This document shows positions 41,966 through 56,576 of a DNA stretch of 64,000 bases, piece by piece (within the stretch, counting starts at the first letter, position 1; every line of letters begins with the position of its first letter). Source of the stretch: Rotaria socialis (taxonomy: Eukaryota > Rotifera > Eurotatoria > Philodinida > Philodinidae); assembly GCA_905331475.1 (NCBI GenBank), contig CAJNYU010001285.1:1-64000 (forward strand), given 5' to 3'. Made by a program: the position numbers and the translations under genes. Below the pieces are notes generated by a model, which was given only the letters and a program-made list of their open reading frames with translations, had not been told where the DNA came from and ran no database searches.

Positions 41966-44093
41966 TTACGTTTTAGCTTCATTGAGCGCATTTGCCTCGG
42001 CATCAACTTGCTTCAACACAACTTTTCTTGTTTGAACCGTTGTTATCTCAGTTGTCGATGGCGCTGTTGTAGCTGTACTTGTTGAAAAAAGAGCAACCAC
42101 TATTTCATATGTACTCATCATAATAGCCGTATTCTATAAAGAATTTAAATTAAAAAAACCGTATCTTTAAAAAAATACGCCATTTAATCTTACAGGAATT
42201 TGTCGAATCAGATGTGTTAATAAACCTCGATAAAGGCCAGCAACACTTTCTTCACGTATGACTGTTCTAAATGTTTGAAGAAATGTCCTATACTTGGTAC
42301 CTTCTTCTCTTAAACGTGTACGAATAACTTCATGAGGATAACATAACGTGCTGGCACATGATTTTGAACACGCAGCAGCACCCAAATATGATAAGAAATC
42401 AAAAAGATCCGGATCATCAGATGCACGATTTTGACTTGCTTGAATCAGCTGTAACTGTGCTTTGATTTGTTCATAGATGACAAAATGAACTATCGTTTCC
42501 GATACACCAACATACGATGCCGATAAGCCTAGTTGTTAGGTTAGTTCAATGTTTATTTAATTTCAAGTGACGAAATAAAGTTACCTTTATAGAAGCCTCG
42601 AAGACCACCTTGACGATAAATGTTTCGAACAACATCCATAGCACGAAGATTTCTCAAAGATCAAAAGTATAATTAGACTATTGTATTTAGTAATGAATCG
42701 AACCAGTTTTTAGAAATACGCTTATTCTTGTTGAATATTATTTAAGATAGAAAAAAAGTGAATGGTCAATTGACGGAAAACGACCCTTTTCAATTAAGAA
42801 ACGGAATTAAGATTTTCACTAATAATAAATACTATAAAGCATATGCACTTTTCTCTTAATCTCATATCATTCGGCCTTCATAAGAATGGCATTAGAAGAA
42901 GCATTATCTGTCTGTTGACATGTCTCTATCGATGCTGTTTCGTTATCTGAAAAAGTTCCTAAAGATTTATTTGAGCATTGAAAATGAAATTATTCGTTTT
43001 TTTCTACATACAATCGAATATATCTGTAATAATTTATATAAGAAAACTAATTTACCCTTGATCAAGTTGAAGTCGAGTTTTAACGAACCACAATGGATTA
43101 GTACATGTAGACATAGCAAAACCTTTAATAGAAAACAATTGTCTTTTTTTTCTTTTAAATTCTCGTTTTGACAGAAATCAATTCATAACATCAAAAATAT
43201 TCCAGTTAAATAATCGCTTCATTTTCTATTGTGACGTTGACTAATATACATTGGATAAAAGTAGAACTGAACAAAAAAAGAATGCTGCCTATCAAATCTG
43301 TCGCGACGGATTTACTAATTATCTCAGTTGTTTTCGTCTCTGATTCATTATTTAGTTTTCGATTGTTGTTGATCAATCTATTGTCACCAGGGACATTATT
43401 TTTCACAAATACAATGCTCTTATTGTTTATAAAAGGCTACTACCTGCAGCAGCTGCCGATGTAACATGTACCAATGGCGTTTCTCGTTCCATTTCTTCGA
43501 CTAGAAATGATTTTGTATTAGCATAGGCAAAAAAATAAATTGCCCTATAAATATTAATACATGTAATTATAAGCATGCATAGATTCTCATTCATACCGAG
43601 ATGGTGCCACACCAACTAAATTTGGTACCAAACCTTTGAAAAGACCAGGAACGCCTTCATATTTTAGAATGTACCTACAAAAAACAAATCATGACTCTTC
43701 AGTGTCTTGAAAGGCTGGTCCACTCTAGGGAAATCTATACCGAAAGGCAGCTATGATACTTGGACGTTTATTGGAAAACGGCATTGAACGACGCATATTA
43801 TAGGTCACAGTATTACTCATAGATGAGCTTAGATTTAGATGATTGTATTCTTTTGAAACTGAACTTTTTGAAGATTGATATCGAGTTTTGATTACTTCTA
43901 GTGGACATGTTAGTACAGCTCCAAAAGTACCGGCAAGTCTATTGTTAGCAAAAAGAGGCAGTTGTAATGTAGAAAAAAATGAATCAATGTTTTACCCTCC
44001 TGCCAATAGATGAACGTATGACGAACGATTCGAATTCACGTGTTGGTGTTGTTCAACGGTGGTATCCGGATCATCGGGAGTAGTTGTTGACAT
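41966..44093 (-). CDS. SLC25A36: Mitochondrial pyrimidine nucleotide carrier (SLC25A33/36 type)
   Basis: The start at 44091-44093 reads MSTTTPDDPDTTVEQ. Exons then follow to the stop at 41966-41968. Three carrier repeats are visible through their signatures: CPLEVIKTR with YILKYEGVPGLFKGLVPNL (43640-43960), NPLWFVKTR with NIYRQGGLRGFYKG (42590-43120), and CYPHEVIRTR with EESVAGLYRGLLTHLIRQIP (42190-42370). The last exon reads NTAIMMSTYEIVV. The Trp in the second signature is typical of SLC25A33/36, which exchange pyrimidine (deoxy)nucleotides across the inner mitochondrial membrane. The Thr/Val-rich tail of about 40 residues is unlike the vertebrate proteins. A Ser-rich insertion lies in the first repeat (SSKSSVSKEYNHLNLSSSM). 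Exon edges around 42650-43110 are approximate, and a long intron lies there. Confidence 0.88.
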
Positions 44094-46261
44094 AGTAAGA
44101 ATAGTAATAGTGAGTAACGTGAGAATAATATGAGAAATGTAATACTACTAATGATGATAATGTTCGACTATGGATGAGCATTTAGAAATTAAAGTTTTTA
44201 AATCGTTCCCGGTTTCATTTTGATTAATGTTTAGTTGTCTGCTATGCTGTTTTGATTTTTTAAAGCTAACTAATAGAATATTTTATTTAATAAATGATAA
44301 GAAAAAATATTGAACATATCTAAAATAATCAAATGCTACAATTCGACGTATTTAATAGATGAAATTCGATAGTTTAGACTAGAAGTCAAAGATTATTCTA
44401 TAACAGATAAGTGAACGGAAAAATTTTCCACAATGAATTTGTTAGAATAGAACATTTTGTTTGTTTCTTATTATATATGGCTATTAAAACAAAATCAACG
44501 AGTAAAAGCCAACCATGTTTATATAATATTTTCGCCTTGTGCAAATAAGGCGTAGAAATAGAGAACACAAAAGATATTTATTCTATTCTCATTGCTAACT
44601 GTCAGATAAGAAAGTCAAATACCTAAACAGAATTTATATGAAACTAATAATTATGCGGTAATTAATGCATGAGGGAAAGTTTTAATTGACGGCTCTAAAT
44701 TTCTATTCACCTGTATCGATTTTTAAACAAGACAGATAAACAACGCTTTATGAAATAGAAAGCTAACCGCAACAAGTCTATATAATCATTCTCTCATTAA
44801 ATGCAATTTGCAAAACTGTCATTATGAAGCCCTGTCGATGTATCAACGAATAGCTTTGCCGATAGAAACCTTAATATTAGGGCGTTTTTCGACATTACTT
44901 ATACAAGAAGATTGCAAGTGTCGATAAAAATCTAAAGTAATGCGAGTTCTTCTACTTAATGTATTGAAAAACAATAATAGGACGCGATGTTTTACTTTAT
45001 TGTGTGATAAACAACATCTAGTGATCATAAAAAAAAGATAATGAGAGGCAAATCATAAAAAACAGATAATGAGAGACAAATCATAAAGGACGTTCAAGTA
45101 AAGATCGCTTTTTTCATGACTGGTTTCCCTGGCTTTCGTATTCTTCAGTTCTAAAAGAATATTGATGACCGTGTACATCGATGATGGAATAATTTTCATT
45201 TTCTTACTTAAAGTTAGGGTGAATTTACGTAGTAGTCCTTTACTCTGGTAGATCTAGTTTTTGCATTGCTTCTTTTTTTTTTCGTAGTACACTAGGAAAA
45301 AATTATGGAATTCTAAAAAGTCCTTTTCGTAGTGAAGATGTCCTTTCGTGAACGGCATCAAAGCGAAAACGACATTCCCGTGCTTCTCGTTGCTGTCATG
45401 AACGCCTGAGTGCACGATAGAAGAAAAATATATTTAAAGTCATAGAATAAATTACGTTTACTATTCTTCCACTTGAACATGCATTTACCAATATTGAAAC
45501 AAGTCTCTATTGCCACGAGTAAAATGCATTGTGTCCACTTCACTTTACAAGCAAAGTGCAAATTAGTCTGTATGAACCAGGCCAGCAGGTGTTTTTCATA
45601 TTCGAACTTATACTTAATATACCTGTGGCTAAATAACAATGCTGCCTACTGTTATGTTCGCGCTAGAAAATGTGTCTTTAATTAAGATGATACGAAAAAA
45701 TTTACGATTGAATATGTGCACCTATCGTGCTGTCAGTACATAGAAAACGTCATGCTGATACTATCTGATAGTTACGTTGCTTTTATTGCGTGATAAATAA
45801 ATAAAATTCGTATCTAAAACTAAATTGTTTTCTTTTTACGTACGTATATTGTGTAACGAATTTACCATACACATGCTCAGAAAAATTTCATGCTCACAAA
45901 GAATGTAACGGGACTCTGACAATTATTCAATAAGTTTCCAAAATGGACACTAATTTGTTGGCACTAGAATAGAAAATATTATTTTACGTTGTTTATTCGT
46001 TTAACATTTATTTTTTTTCGATAGAAAGCATGCGAAAAATCTATTGTGCTCTTTTTTATTATTAGTGCATGTGCGTAGCTAAGCAATAATTTCTGAATGG
46101 ATTAGAACGATCGAATGAAATGCCTCCTTGTCATCATTTGATAATGCCAATGTCGAATCCTATTTCGCGATGAATCATACTAATTTGTTTATTGTTTTTG
46201 CTACAAATCAGGATGACTGACATTTTTGCATGCTAATATTAACGTCATATTATTAGATATA
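44094..46261. other. Intergenic, about 2.2 kb
   Basis: Divergent spacer between the carrier (minus) and WDR7 (plus). A short tandem duplication of about 30 bases, each unit containing GATAATGAGAG and CAAATCATAAA, lies at 45030-45087. A minus-strand frame at 44843-45028 shows no family resemblance. No gene is called. Confidence 0.45.
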
Positions 46262-49200
46262 ATGGCTAGTGGTTCGCGAATATTATTACCGTTTGCATTA
46301 TGGCCAGAAAATCCCCCATCATTATCCGTGTCGTCGCTATTTATAAATTTTGCAAGTGACGATCTCATAACGGGTACAAATGATGGTTTTATTGTCTGTT
46401 GGAAAATCTTGTCAGATCATCAAAAGGTAATTTTTTCAGTAAGATAAAAATACATCGTTGATTGAAAATTTTAATTTAGATCATCCCAAGATTAATGTTA
46501 ATTGGTCATACAAATCAGGTTGCATTTATTGTTGCTTCATTATCAACCCACCAAATCGAACAATTTGTTAGCATTTCAGATAATGATGGGTATGTTATAA
46601 ATCAGAGTTCCCAATGGGATGGGATGACTCATTTTTTCCCATCCCACTTCGAGCTCGGTTATGAAATATAATTTTGTTCTTCTTATTAAAATTATTCAAT
46701 TTTTAAAGAGAAATAAAATTATGGAGTAATGAAGATGGTCATTGTGTTGAACATATACGAACCAATCTTAAACATCGTTCTGTACAAGTAAACAGAATTT
46801 TTAACAGTTTCTTTTTATGTATTTATGATTCATTTTCTTTTTAAACAGTGTTTTAATTATCAATTAACAAATGAAAATTTTCTCATATGTTGCGGTTGTT
46901 ATTCAGAAATACTCATTTATGATATGCGTACACTTGAAATTAAATATACTCTTACACCATCAAATGTTAACGCTGATTGGATATCAGCATTTTTTGTATT
47001 TCAAAAGGCGAATGCTCCAGGTTAGTTTCAGACTACATAATCAGTTTTTAGGAAAAATAATTTTTGTTTTTTAGATGTTATTATTGCTATTGGATTACTC
47101 GATAGTGGTTGTGTTAAATTATGGGCATTTGATCCTCGTACAGCTACTTCGAATGTAAGATTAAACATTTTCTTGAGCATGTTTTTTTTTCTTTATAAAA
47201 TTTTCTTTTTTTTATAGACAGCTATCGAAGGTACCAGCATAGGAAACAATAATAGTCTTGTACCAGTGGATCTTAAAGAACATGAAAGTAAAGAAATTCG
47301 AACACAATTCGGTTCCATGATTGTACCGTGCGATGAATGTCAAAGAATGATGCTCATTGTTCATGGTCAAGGTTGGCATGTAAGTCATAATGATTTTTAT
47401 GAATTAAAATAATGAATAATCATAATTTAAGATATTTGATGGAATCGATTTTACGGAATTATGTTCGTATGTCATCGATGGTAACGACATTGTTAAAAAT
47501 GAACATTGGATCAATGGATATTTTCCAACGCAGGATTTAGTTTTACTTTTTTCTGCTCGAGGTTATGCGCATTTTTTTCGTCTTCCAGAAAAGTAATTCA
47601 AATGATGCGTGTCAAAATGTTGTACACTTATTTCGATTTTTCTTTTAGTGCAACATTTACAAATCCAAAATTTCGTTCACAACATAACAAGACTGATATG
47701 CAATTGCCACAATGGTTATGTAGATTAAGTGTTGGCAATGAATTAGTAAGAATTGAGGTTTTCTTTCAATCTCATAAAAACATCAAATTTATTTTGAAAT
47801 GAACGCTAAAGTATTTCGATACGGAGTCGCACAGGAGTAGATGAGTGTTTTAAACCGATTGTTAAACTTTAAACGACAGATATTATTGAATGTTGAAACT
47901 TACGAAGTTGAATTTTCATAGTTTCTGAATGTAAGAAGAAATTTATTAATTTTAGAAACTTCCTCTAACACCAACTTTTTCTTGTCATACAAAATTAAAA
48001 CATTGTCAAATTTATCGAGTTGATGCCTCTGGTCAAATATCTGTTTGGCAAATAAATCTAAAACAACTTGCAACATCCAACGGTACCGTCTAATTCTTGT
48101 TTTTTTTTCTGCCGTTCTTAATACCATTGAAATATTTTCATAGATATACTTCCAACAAGTTCAATTTCTTATAAAGATATTTGGGCACATGCAATATCAA
48201 ATATTCGTACTATACGAAAAATTCTAAACGATGTAAATTTATTCAATAGATTTCATATTCTTACAAACATTTAAATATTTATTTAGATATTACCAAATAA
48301 AATAAATAAATTAACGGCCTCCTGTCATTTGATTACAAAGGATCGTCTTGGATTTGGTACTGATAATGGAAAGATTTATATCGTACCAGCCTTACAGTTA
48401 ATTTCCAGTCTTTTCTTAAATAATGATTATAAAAAAGAAAATTTCGGTATTGAATTTTTTCGCATTTTGAATTAAAAAGAAATATAATTTTCTTTAGATA
48501 TCCAAACACTTGTTGGTCACAATCAAACGATAACATGTTTAATACATCCACATAGTGAATATTCACGCTATGATATTAAGCATTTAGTTAGTGGTAGCAT
48601 TGATCATTCCATACGTTTATGGGATTTAGAAAATAGTACACAATTACATATGTTTACCGTACATTCCGGATCGATTCTTATGTTTCACATTCCACCGCCT
48701 ATGCTTAATGTAAAAAATTGAAATTGAAATTCATCGTTTATTTTCACTAAAATAATTTGGATTTCTTGTAGGTTAAAGTGCAATATTGTGTATGTTCAGT
48801 AGCTAATGATCATAGTGTTTCATTGATTAGTTTAAAAGAACGTAGATTAATTCTATTGGCTAATCGGCAATCATTCCCTGTTGTTGGACTTCGTTGGAGA
48901 ATCAATGATGATTTTTTACTGATAAAATGTTCCGATGGAAGTTTATTTGTTTGGCATATTGAAACAGGAAATCTTGATCGTATCGAACAAGGAATCGTAG
49001 CTGATGAACTATTTGACTGGTATAATGATCCGAGAATACTTAATGGAAGTTCGGATCTTAACGATCCATTGTCAACAGTTATGGTGCCTGCACATTATCT
49101 TCAAATAAGATCAACATGGAAAAGAAGAGATTATGATCAAATTAGGAAATTAAATAAAAAATTCGGTATGAGGAAAAAATGATGCGTTCGTATTTACTTT

Positions 49201-52200
49201 AAAATTGAGACGATGATAACATACTATGTACCAGGAGAATTACGCTACTCATCGTTTTTGCTTTCTAGAGCGCTTTTCTCTTGTTTTGTTGGTAATAAAA
49301 TCAGGTCCAAAGATTGTTTTCTTTTCTATGAAGGTGTTTCACGTCATGATTTAATGGGTATATCATCGTTTAAACATTCAGAATATCGTTTACCAATCAT
49401 CGTTCAACAATTTCATACTAATCTTGGTGACGATTTAGCAATGCTTATTCTTTTTGATTTACTTCAACTTATCAGTAAGTAAAATTCTTTTAGAATAAAA
49501 TATAAATTAGATTTTTGCTAATTGCTCTGCTCTATGAATATTGAATTTTATTTATTTATATGCTCGTGCTAGGTCAAATCATTATGTTCGATCTTGAAAA
49601 GCAACACGCTCAAAAAACTAGTAATACTCGCTTGTCGTTGCTGTCTTCTTATCAGCTAACCTTTTTCCTAATTAAATTCTTCTTCTTCTAAATTTTACTC
49701 GTTTTCATTAGAAAACATTGAAACAGCAAATAAAGATACTCGTGCATCATTGGATGAAACATCAAAATCACTATCAACCCTATCGAATCTACTGGTTGCA
49801 TTACTCCATCCGTGGTCATTCAATAAAAATGTTGATCAACTATGCGAACAACGTCTTCATCTCAAACGTATTAATAGATTTTCCTCCTTTGGTATACTAA
49901 GTAAAAATGATCACTTAACCATTGTTCTACCTACATGGCAACAACATTTAAATGATAACATACCGGAAACCTTTTTGCCACCTCCACCGAAATTAATTTC
50001 ATTTGCTGAAACAGATATTGAAGATGAAGAAACATTAAAACAGTACGTATTCATCTAAATATCATCTACAGCTCATTGAAAGTCTAAGTCACAATTACTC
50101 ACTTAAGAAATTTCAAAAATTCATGAATTTACACAGGATCTCAATTATCATATATGTATTTTATATAGTAAGACTTAACGATTCTGACTGATTAGCAGCT
50201 CAAGGTTAAATCAGACAGAGTCTTGAAAATAAAAGCACCTGTTTTTAAAGATCGTCGCAGTAGATTCCCAGTCACGATAGAAATTTTTGGTTCGTATGCA
50301 TGGAACGTTTTATTTTAGAAAACGAGAACGTATGGAAACTTATGTGTATCAATGGCGATGGAAATACTCTACCATTCTTAATACTGAACATTTATTAAGT
50401 TTAGTTACAATGGTCTATATTTTAATGAATTGCGATCGTTGGATTAATAATATGTAAGTTTATATTTTTCAGCGAATAAAATTTCTCTTTTTTTCTCTCT
50501 TCACCTAGATCCAGTGATCAAGACGAGCAAGTTCTAGTAAATAAAACAAAAACAAAATTCTTTTTAATAAGAGATTTCTGTTTCTAGTTGACACAACGAG
50601 AATGTTGGAGTAAACTGTTGCAATTCTACTGTTCAGACATGATTGAACAATGTCAAACAACAGCTTTTGAATCATTATCCATTGAAATCTTATGTTCACA
50701 TTGGCAAGATTTATGTTTAGAAGTATGTATTAAGAAACGATTTCACTGAACATCTTCCTACTAGCCTTTTATTTTCTTTCAGTTGCGTGATGCTGCTAGA
50801 AAATTATTAGAAAAAGAGCTTGATCATTTACATAATAATACTGATTCCTGGTACATATTTATTTCTAAATGGTCGAATTTATTTAACCAATCATTCAGTA
50901 AAGAAATGGATGGAGCTTTATTTGATCAAGATATTCGAGATATATTTGTTGATGATATATATTGTAAGAAAATTTTGAAAACGAAAAAAATCAACAAAAG
51001 TTATTTTAATATTTTGTTTTTGTTAAAGATAACAATGAAGTAACAACGACGGCTACATCGAAAGAACAATATAAAGCGCAACAATTATTATCGATTGTAC
51101 TTATTGGTATTATCGGTGCACGATATGGTCAAGAAATTGAACCAACAAAACAATCATCGGCTCCAATTAAAGGATTCACAGTTGACAGTCCAGAAATGAT
51201 TTTAAAATTGAGTAAGAGATTGCGTATTATAGAAACTCATATTGTAAGAAAAATAATCGTCAGTGGTATTTGGTTTTCATCAAAAATAAGGAGATTTTTT
51301 GTGATACGAAAAAAGAGCACGATATGTAGAGACCATCAAAATCAATAGTAGTTTTCAATCGGGACCCGGATGGCTCTGTGATAAAAAGAGATGACCATCA
51401 ACAAAATTAAAGATACTGAAAAAGGATTTTTTCCTGGTGTCACTGAAATGATCTTTATTAATCGAATTCTTCCTTGTTTTAGGTCGTATTTTAACAAGTC
51501 TTTTATCTCCGTCGAATTTCGATCACATTCCAGTGCACAGTGCTCTTCGTCGAACAGCTACCGAGCTGATTGGTCGTGGCTATACTATATGGGAGCCATA
51601 TTTAGATATTGGACAAGTCCTACTAACACTACTTGATCTATGTGCTATTAGTGACAGTTCAACAGTAACAAGCAAGTAAGTAATTTGTTGTTGTTCAATA
51701 AGGCGGCTGTTGAGTGGGAATGATGATTTCAGGCCTGATGTGCATTCGAGCAGGTAGTATTAATAACGAGGGTGTTGGGATTGCTTGCTTTGTTTTAATC
51801 TAGAGAATATGATCTAACAATCCAACGACACGCAACAAGGTGTGTTGTTTGAAAAACACATGCATGTTTTTCTTTTTCTTGTATTTATTGTATTCGTCTC
51901 GTTGAATACCCAATACCTTACTTTAGTATCATGTCTCTCTTTTTGTTTCTATTTGAAAAAGTTCAATCTTCGTTTTAGTGTACTTAGCGGAATATTAACA
52001 CAAAAAACTGATACTTGTTTAACAGCACGAACAGCACTTAATTTAATTGCGACATCTCGTTCAAATGTAGTTATAATAACACTAGCACGCGAGATCGCTA
52101 AATATGTTCTTGCACAATCGGGAACAATATCATCGGTACCAGCGCGTACAGCGACACCATCACAAACGTCGATAACCATAAAAAATGAACAAAAAACTGA

Positions 52201-53083
52201 AATACTTCGTCTCGTTCGAATTCTTATTGAAAAATGTCCACACGATGTTGCGGAATTAATTCTCGAAGTAAAATATTGAGATAACAAATGTAAATTGCTA
52301 GATGAATCTGTTCGTTTTTACTTATAGGTTACTGATATTACTTTAAATTGTATTGATTTAAGCGTTCTTCGACATAGAGGTATTCAAGCTGTATCAGAAA
52401 CATTTGGATTACTGTTAAGGTAATTGTACTTCTAGTATTTTCAAAGTATCTCTCTATGATTTGAAATGAATCAAAATGCACTGTGATTCTGTCGCTACGA
52501 TAGATACATTATTTCGATCGATAGTTTTCGTGAACAATCACACGGACAATTTCTAAACATATTGTCTTTAGATATCCAATCGTTACCTATTGCCATGACT
52601 CGCCAAAATTATGTGTTGGCACAAGAACTGGCGTTCTTGCTTTATACGACTTGAAAACACCCAAATATCAAGTAGGAAATTTCAAATTATCTTCGTCATT
52701 AAAAAAAGTAAGCTTTTTGTTTTTTGTTTTATTTAGGCATGCCAAGCTCATCCAAAAAATGAGGTTATTTCATGTGTAGAATTTTCACCCGATGGAAAAT
52801 ATCTCGCTTCATATTCAGCTTACGAAGGCATATTATATTTTTGGCAGGTAAAATATTTTTTGGTACAAGCTTTTCAAAATCTATTTTCTTTTTAAAAACA
52901 TAGACCGCAAATACGTTTTTCGGTTCAACAAGTACGATTCATCTTGTATCAAGACATGCAGCTCAACGGCTTGATCGTTCAATACCATCACCGATGAAAA
53001 AAGTTGATCTTACTTGGATTGATCGTTCGAGTGTTCGAATGTTTTGGCATATTGATAAAACTGAAAAGACATTCAAAGTATAA
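46262..53083 (+). CDS. WDR7: WD-repeat protein 7 (rabconnectin-3 beta)
   Basis: The start MASGSRILLPFALWPENPPS is at 46262, five bases behind an acceptor-like TTAG. More than 15 exons give a protein of over 1,100 residues. N-terminal WD repeats are seen in DDLITGTNDGFIVCWK, DGEIKLWSNEDGHC, SGCVKLWAFDPRT, KHLVSGSIDHSIRLWDLE and DDFLLIKCSDGSLFVWHIE. The middle region matches WDR7 in HLLSLVTMVYILMN, WQDLCLELRDAARKLLEKEL and LIGIIGARYGQEIEP. The back half matches in ALRRTATELIGRGYTIWEPY, EILRLVRILIEKCPHDVAEL and a last WD pair (ISCVEFSPDGKYLASYSAYE), ending KTEKTFKV at 53081-53083. WDR7 pairs with DMXL proteins to regulate V-ATPase assembly and vesicle acidification. Boundaries near 49160-49340 and 51230-51490 are uncertain. 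Confidence 0.9.
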
Positions 53084-55639
53084 ATCAACAACCAAATCAA
53101 ACAGTGACTTCTCTTTTTTCCTACTCTTTTTATATTGTCCCCTGTTAATGTTGTGCAATAGAATCGGAATTTTAAAGAGCAAATACATATTAATTTATTA
53201 ATTGACGAAAATCAATTCCACATTTTTTTCTTTTTCTCCGTCTATTGAATTTAAATTAAACCGATTTTTTTTATCCAACTAAATCTAGTTCGATATATGA
53301 TTATTTGTTTTGTAGGCGGGTGTCCTGACTTATGATGAGTCTACAATTCTTTCTTGAACGATACTAATTTTAACATGAACGATTGGATGAAAATATGTTA
53401 ATGTAAATGTCATTACTATTGATGTGCAATGTAGGTGTGATGACGGGTTAATATGTCACTTGGCAACCTCTATTGACATTAACATCCGCAGTATTAGTAA
53501 CAAGAAATCCTAAACTTTGTCCATAATCTAGTGCAGCAAACTTGCTACTATTTGTTTTGATATATTTTTTGTGAGATTTATTGATATTGCGAAACGTAAC
53601 AGGCCGAACTATGGATGGGCGTGTAAGAAGAGCAAAGCAGAAAAAATAGATATAATCAATCTAAGTTGATGATACCGAATCTTTGTCTTTCATAAATGTT
53701 AATCAACTGTGTAGTGGTTCTAATAACATTTGCAAAGTTAAATATAACCTTGACGTTACTCGTAATTGTACGATCAATATTTTTTTATCAAGGTTTCATT
53801 CTTGCATTTGTTTATGTTTCAGGAAAAAACCCTCATCAATGATCTTACGGATGGCGGGAATGATATGTAACAAAGAAAAGCCATTAATTCATAGACTACA
53901 TAAAAACTAATGAACATAGTAATAAAATCAAATAAACCGTCCATGTTAAATAATACAATGAAAATCGACCTTTATTGAATTGTTCATTATATTCTATTAG
54001 TTTACATTACGTTGCAAGCATATGAGCCGTGATAATTATTCGTTCACTTAAAAGTATTGCTTTCATTATGTCTCGATTATCCTACGTAATAAGAATTACG
54101 AGCAATATGTAAACCGTATCCTAAATAACTCAATCCGTGAGATAATAACAAAACAGCGTTTTATTATCTCATATAAATAGAATATAACATATCTGTTAAT
54201 TATGTTGAATAGGATCGTTTTAATCCCTGATATTCGAAGAAGATAAATAGCGTAATCATACCATGTCTGATGACCTTTAATGATATATTATTCAGGCACT
54301 ATAACAAGATAGTCGATACATGTGTATGCGTAGAAAAACAGCAATCATTTTATTAATCTACTACGAAATGGCTTCTTCTCCACTATTTGAATTTACAACA
54401 TCAGCAAATAAGTCCTGCTATCATGCTGTGCTTTAACGAGCTATACGCTTAAGATAAAATAAGCTCGTATTCGTATCACACCATCCATGAGTTGACTGTT
54501 GTGGCCTATATAGAGAAAAATTATACACAGAAAAAAAGTTATCTGAATGTCATAAATCACTCTGAGAAATATGTTTTCTCTCTCTTCGTAACACTAGATT
54601 GGAATGATTATAAAAACAATTCATCTTATCGAAACTGACATAGGAAAATATGTATTTACGGATAGTGGAAATCTTGGATACGGCATAAAATATACTTGTT
54701 TTTTATTGCTTGTATAGCCGAGTGTGTTCTACCATATTTCCTCATCGTCCGGGTACATACAATTAGGATTAGTAGTAGTAGTAGTATACGTGCCATTGAT
54801 TTCTGTATATTAAGATCAATTACAAGACTCCGGCACTGAAATCTATATCTCAACATATTTTTTCCAGTGATACAAATGACCTAACTAACAAAACAAAAAT
54901 TCCATGAATTTAATGGGACTTAACATCGAATACAACAATAAAGTCAGTTCTGATAGAATCCCATATCACACATCTTGATTTTTTTCCAATGTTTCTCACA
55001 TGAAAAATAAATATTTCTTTAATTAGATATAAAGTTTATTCGTGCATAGATAAAATACAACATCAAGACAATGATTAATTCATTGTATACTTTTCTTAAA
55101 CATCTGTTAGGCATACGCGCTCTGCAAGACGAAAAAAAAATCGATTGATCCATTGATAAAAGGAACATTCTCAGATATGATCATACTTCTATTGACCACC
55201 AAAAAAGCATGAAGCCAGTCACAGTTGAGCAGCGTCTTCTTATTTTTTGGTCTTGCTTATTTTATATATGTGATAGGTTACATATGTATACTTTTATACA
55301 AAAGAAATTATGCTCAACTGATTTCCCTATGTATAAGCAGACGAGCCCTAGAGATGGAGAAGTATTGCAATTAGATCCATATTCATGCAAGCATGTTCGA
55401 TAGATCGAGGGCAAGGCGAAATGTGTTTTCTTTTTCCTTTTCTCATCATTGGACAGTATCGTTCTGTATGGCAGAAAAAAATAAATCATCATCTTCAACA
55501 TTACATTGATGGTCATCATAATAGGAGGAGAACGAAAGAAGTAGCATCACATCACATAGATATCTCATCGATATATAGCTATATATACATATACAGTTCA
55601 GACGTTGGTCATATTGACCGTTGTTCTCCTATTTAAAAG
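53084..55639. other. Intergenic, about 2.5 kb
   Basis: AT-rich spacer. Short frames (53683-53910, 55209-55403) show no family resemblance or splice context. A short GTA repeat lies at 54772-54786. No gene or RNA was seen. Confidence 0.45.
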
Positions 55640-56576
55640 ATGCTGTTTATTATAATAACAACTGTACTCCTGGCAACTATCAAAATCAGTCATACAGGTA
55701 AAATTGATAGTTCGATTTATCATATCAAAAACGTTTCTGCCCGATGAATATAGATGGCATCAAAACAACTTTTCCAGTATCGATTATTTTTGATGGATTT
55801 ACATTACATACCGTAAGATGCCACTGTAGTTTTTCTTTTCTAATTAATACTTTTCTTTTTGCAATAGTGGATCGATCAATCGTTATGGAATAAAACTCGA
55901 CAATCGGTTGTGCATCATTTAAATGAATTTTGTAAAAAAGATTTCAATTGCGATGCTGAGTAAGTTAATTTTCGTCTACTCCAGGTTTTTCTTTGTGCAT
56001 TAAAGAAAGCAAACAGATATGGAGCTGGTAATGTTCATTTAATAAGCGCCGTTCAACATGGGTTATCATCGGTTCATTTAAATATCACAGCTGATGAACC
56101 TGTTCTACTTGCCAATGGAAAAGTCAGTCAAACATCATTATCATACAATTATACAGCACTTCTAACAAGTATTTTTTCTCAATGAAAAACTATTCTTTTG
56201 TTTTCAATGCTTCTCTTGTTTTATTTAGGTGCCTTATTTCAAGCTAAAATTGATATTGAACATTTGAATGATGATCAACCATTATATTTGTCGAGTCCTT
56301 TAAATCCAAATTTAATGGTTAGTCGAACAAGTCGATTATTATTCGTCCTATTGGGTATTACACTCGTTGCTATTGTATTCGGTTCGACTGTATTTTTCTT
56401 TCAACGAATGTATGTATAATATCGTAGGAACTTGTTTTTTTTTTAATTTTTATTTCATATTTTTATTTAGTCGTCGTCATAATTACTCAATATTGATTAA
56501 AAATGCACGAATGTGTCAACCAATGCAAGATGAACCGTTAACCTGTACACCTTCGATGTCTGGCTTGCATCCGTAG
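55640..56576 (+). CDS. Orphan single-pass membrane protein (about 215 aa)
   Basis: Six short exons join in frame: signal peptide MLFIIITTVLLATIKISHT (55640-55698), an exon starting at 55755 (DGIKTTFPVSIIFDGF), WIDQSLWNKTRQSV to FNCDA, YGAGNVHLISAVQHGLSS to YNYTALLT, SALFQAKIDIEHLNDDQ, and a last exon from about 56471 (RRHNYSILIKNARM). Introns are about 50-60 bases. The ectodomain of about 130 residues has one Cys pair (CKKDFNC) and several N-glycosylation sequons. A transmembrane helix lies at about residues 152-176 (LLFVLLGITLVAIVFGSTVF), followed by RR and a tail of about 35 residues with three Cys. I recognise no family. The clean splicing supports a real gene. A receptor or adhesion role is speculation. 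Confidence 0.65.

Noticed and set aside
53683-53910. 75-residue frame after WDR7
   Set aside because: No signal, domain or splice context; expected by chance in AT-rich DNA.
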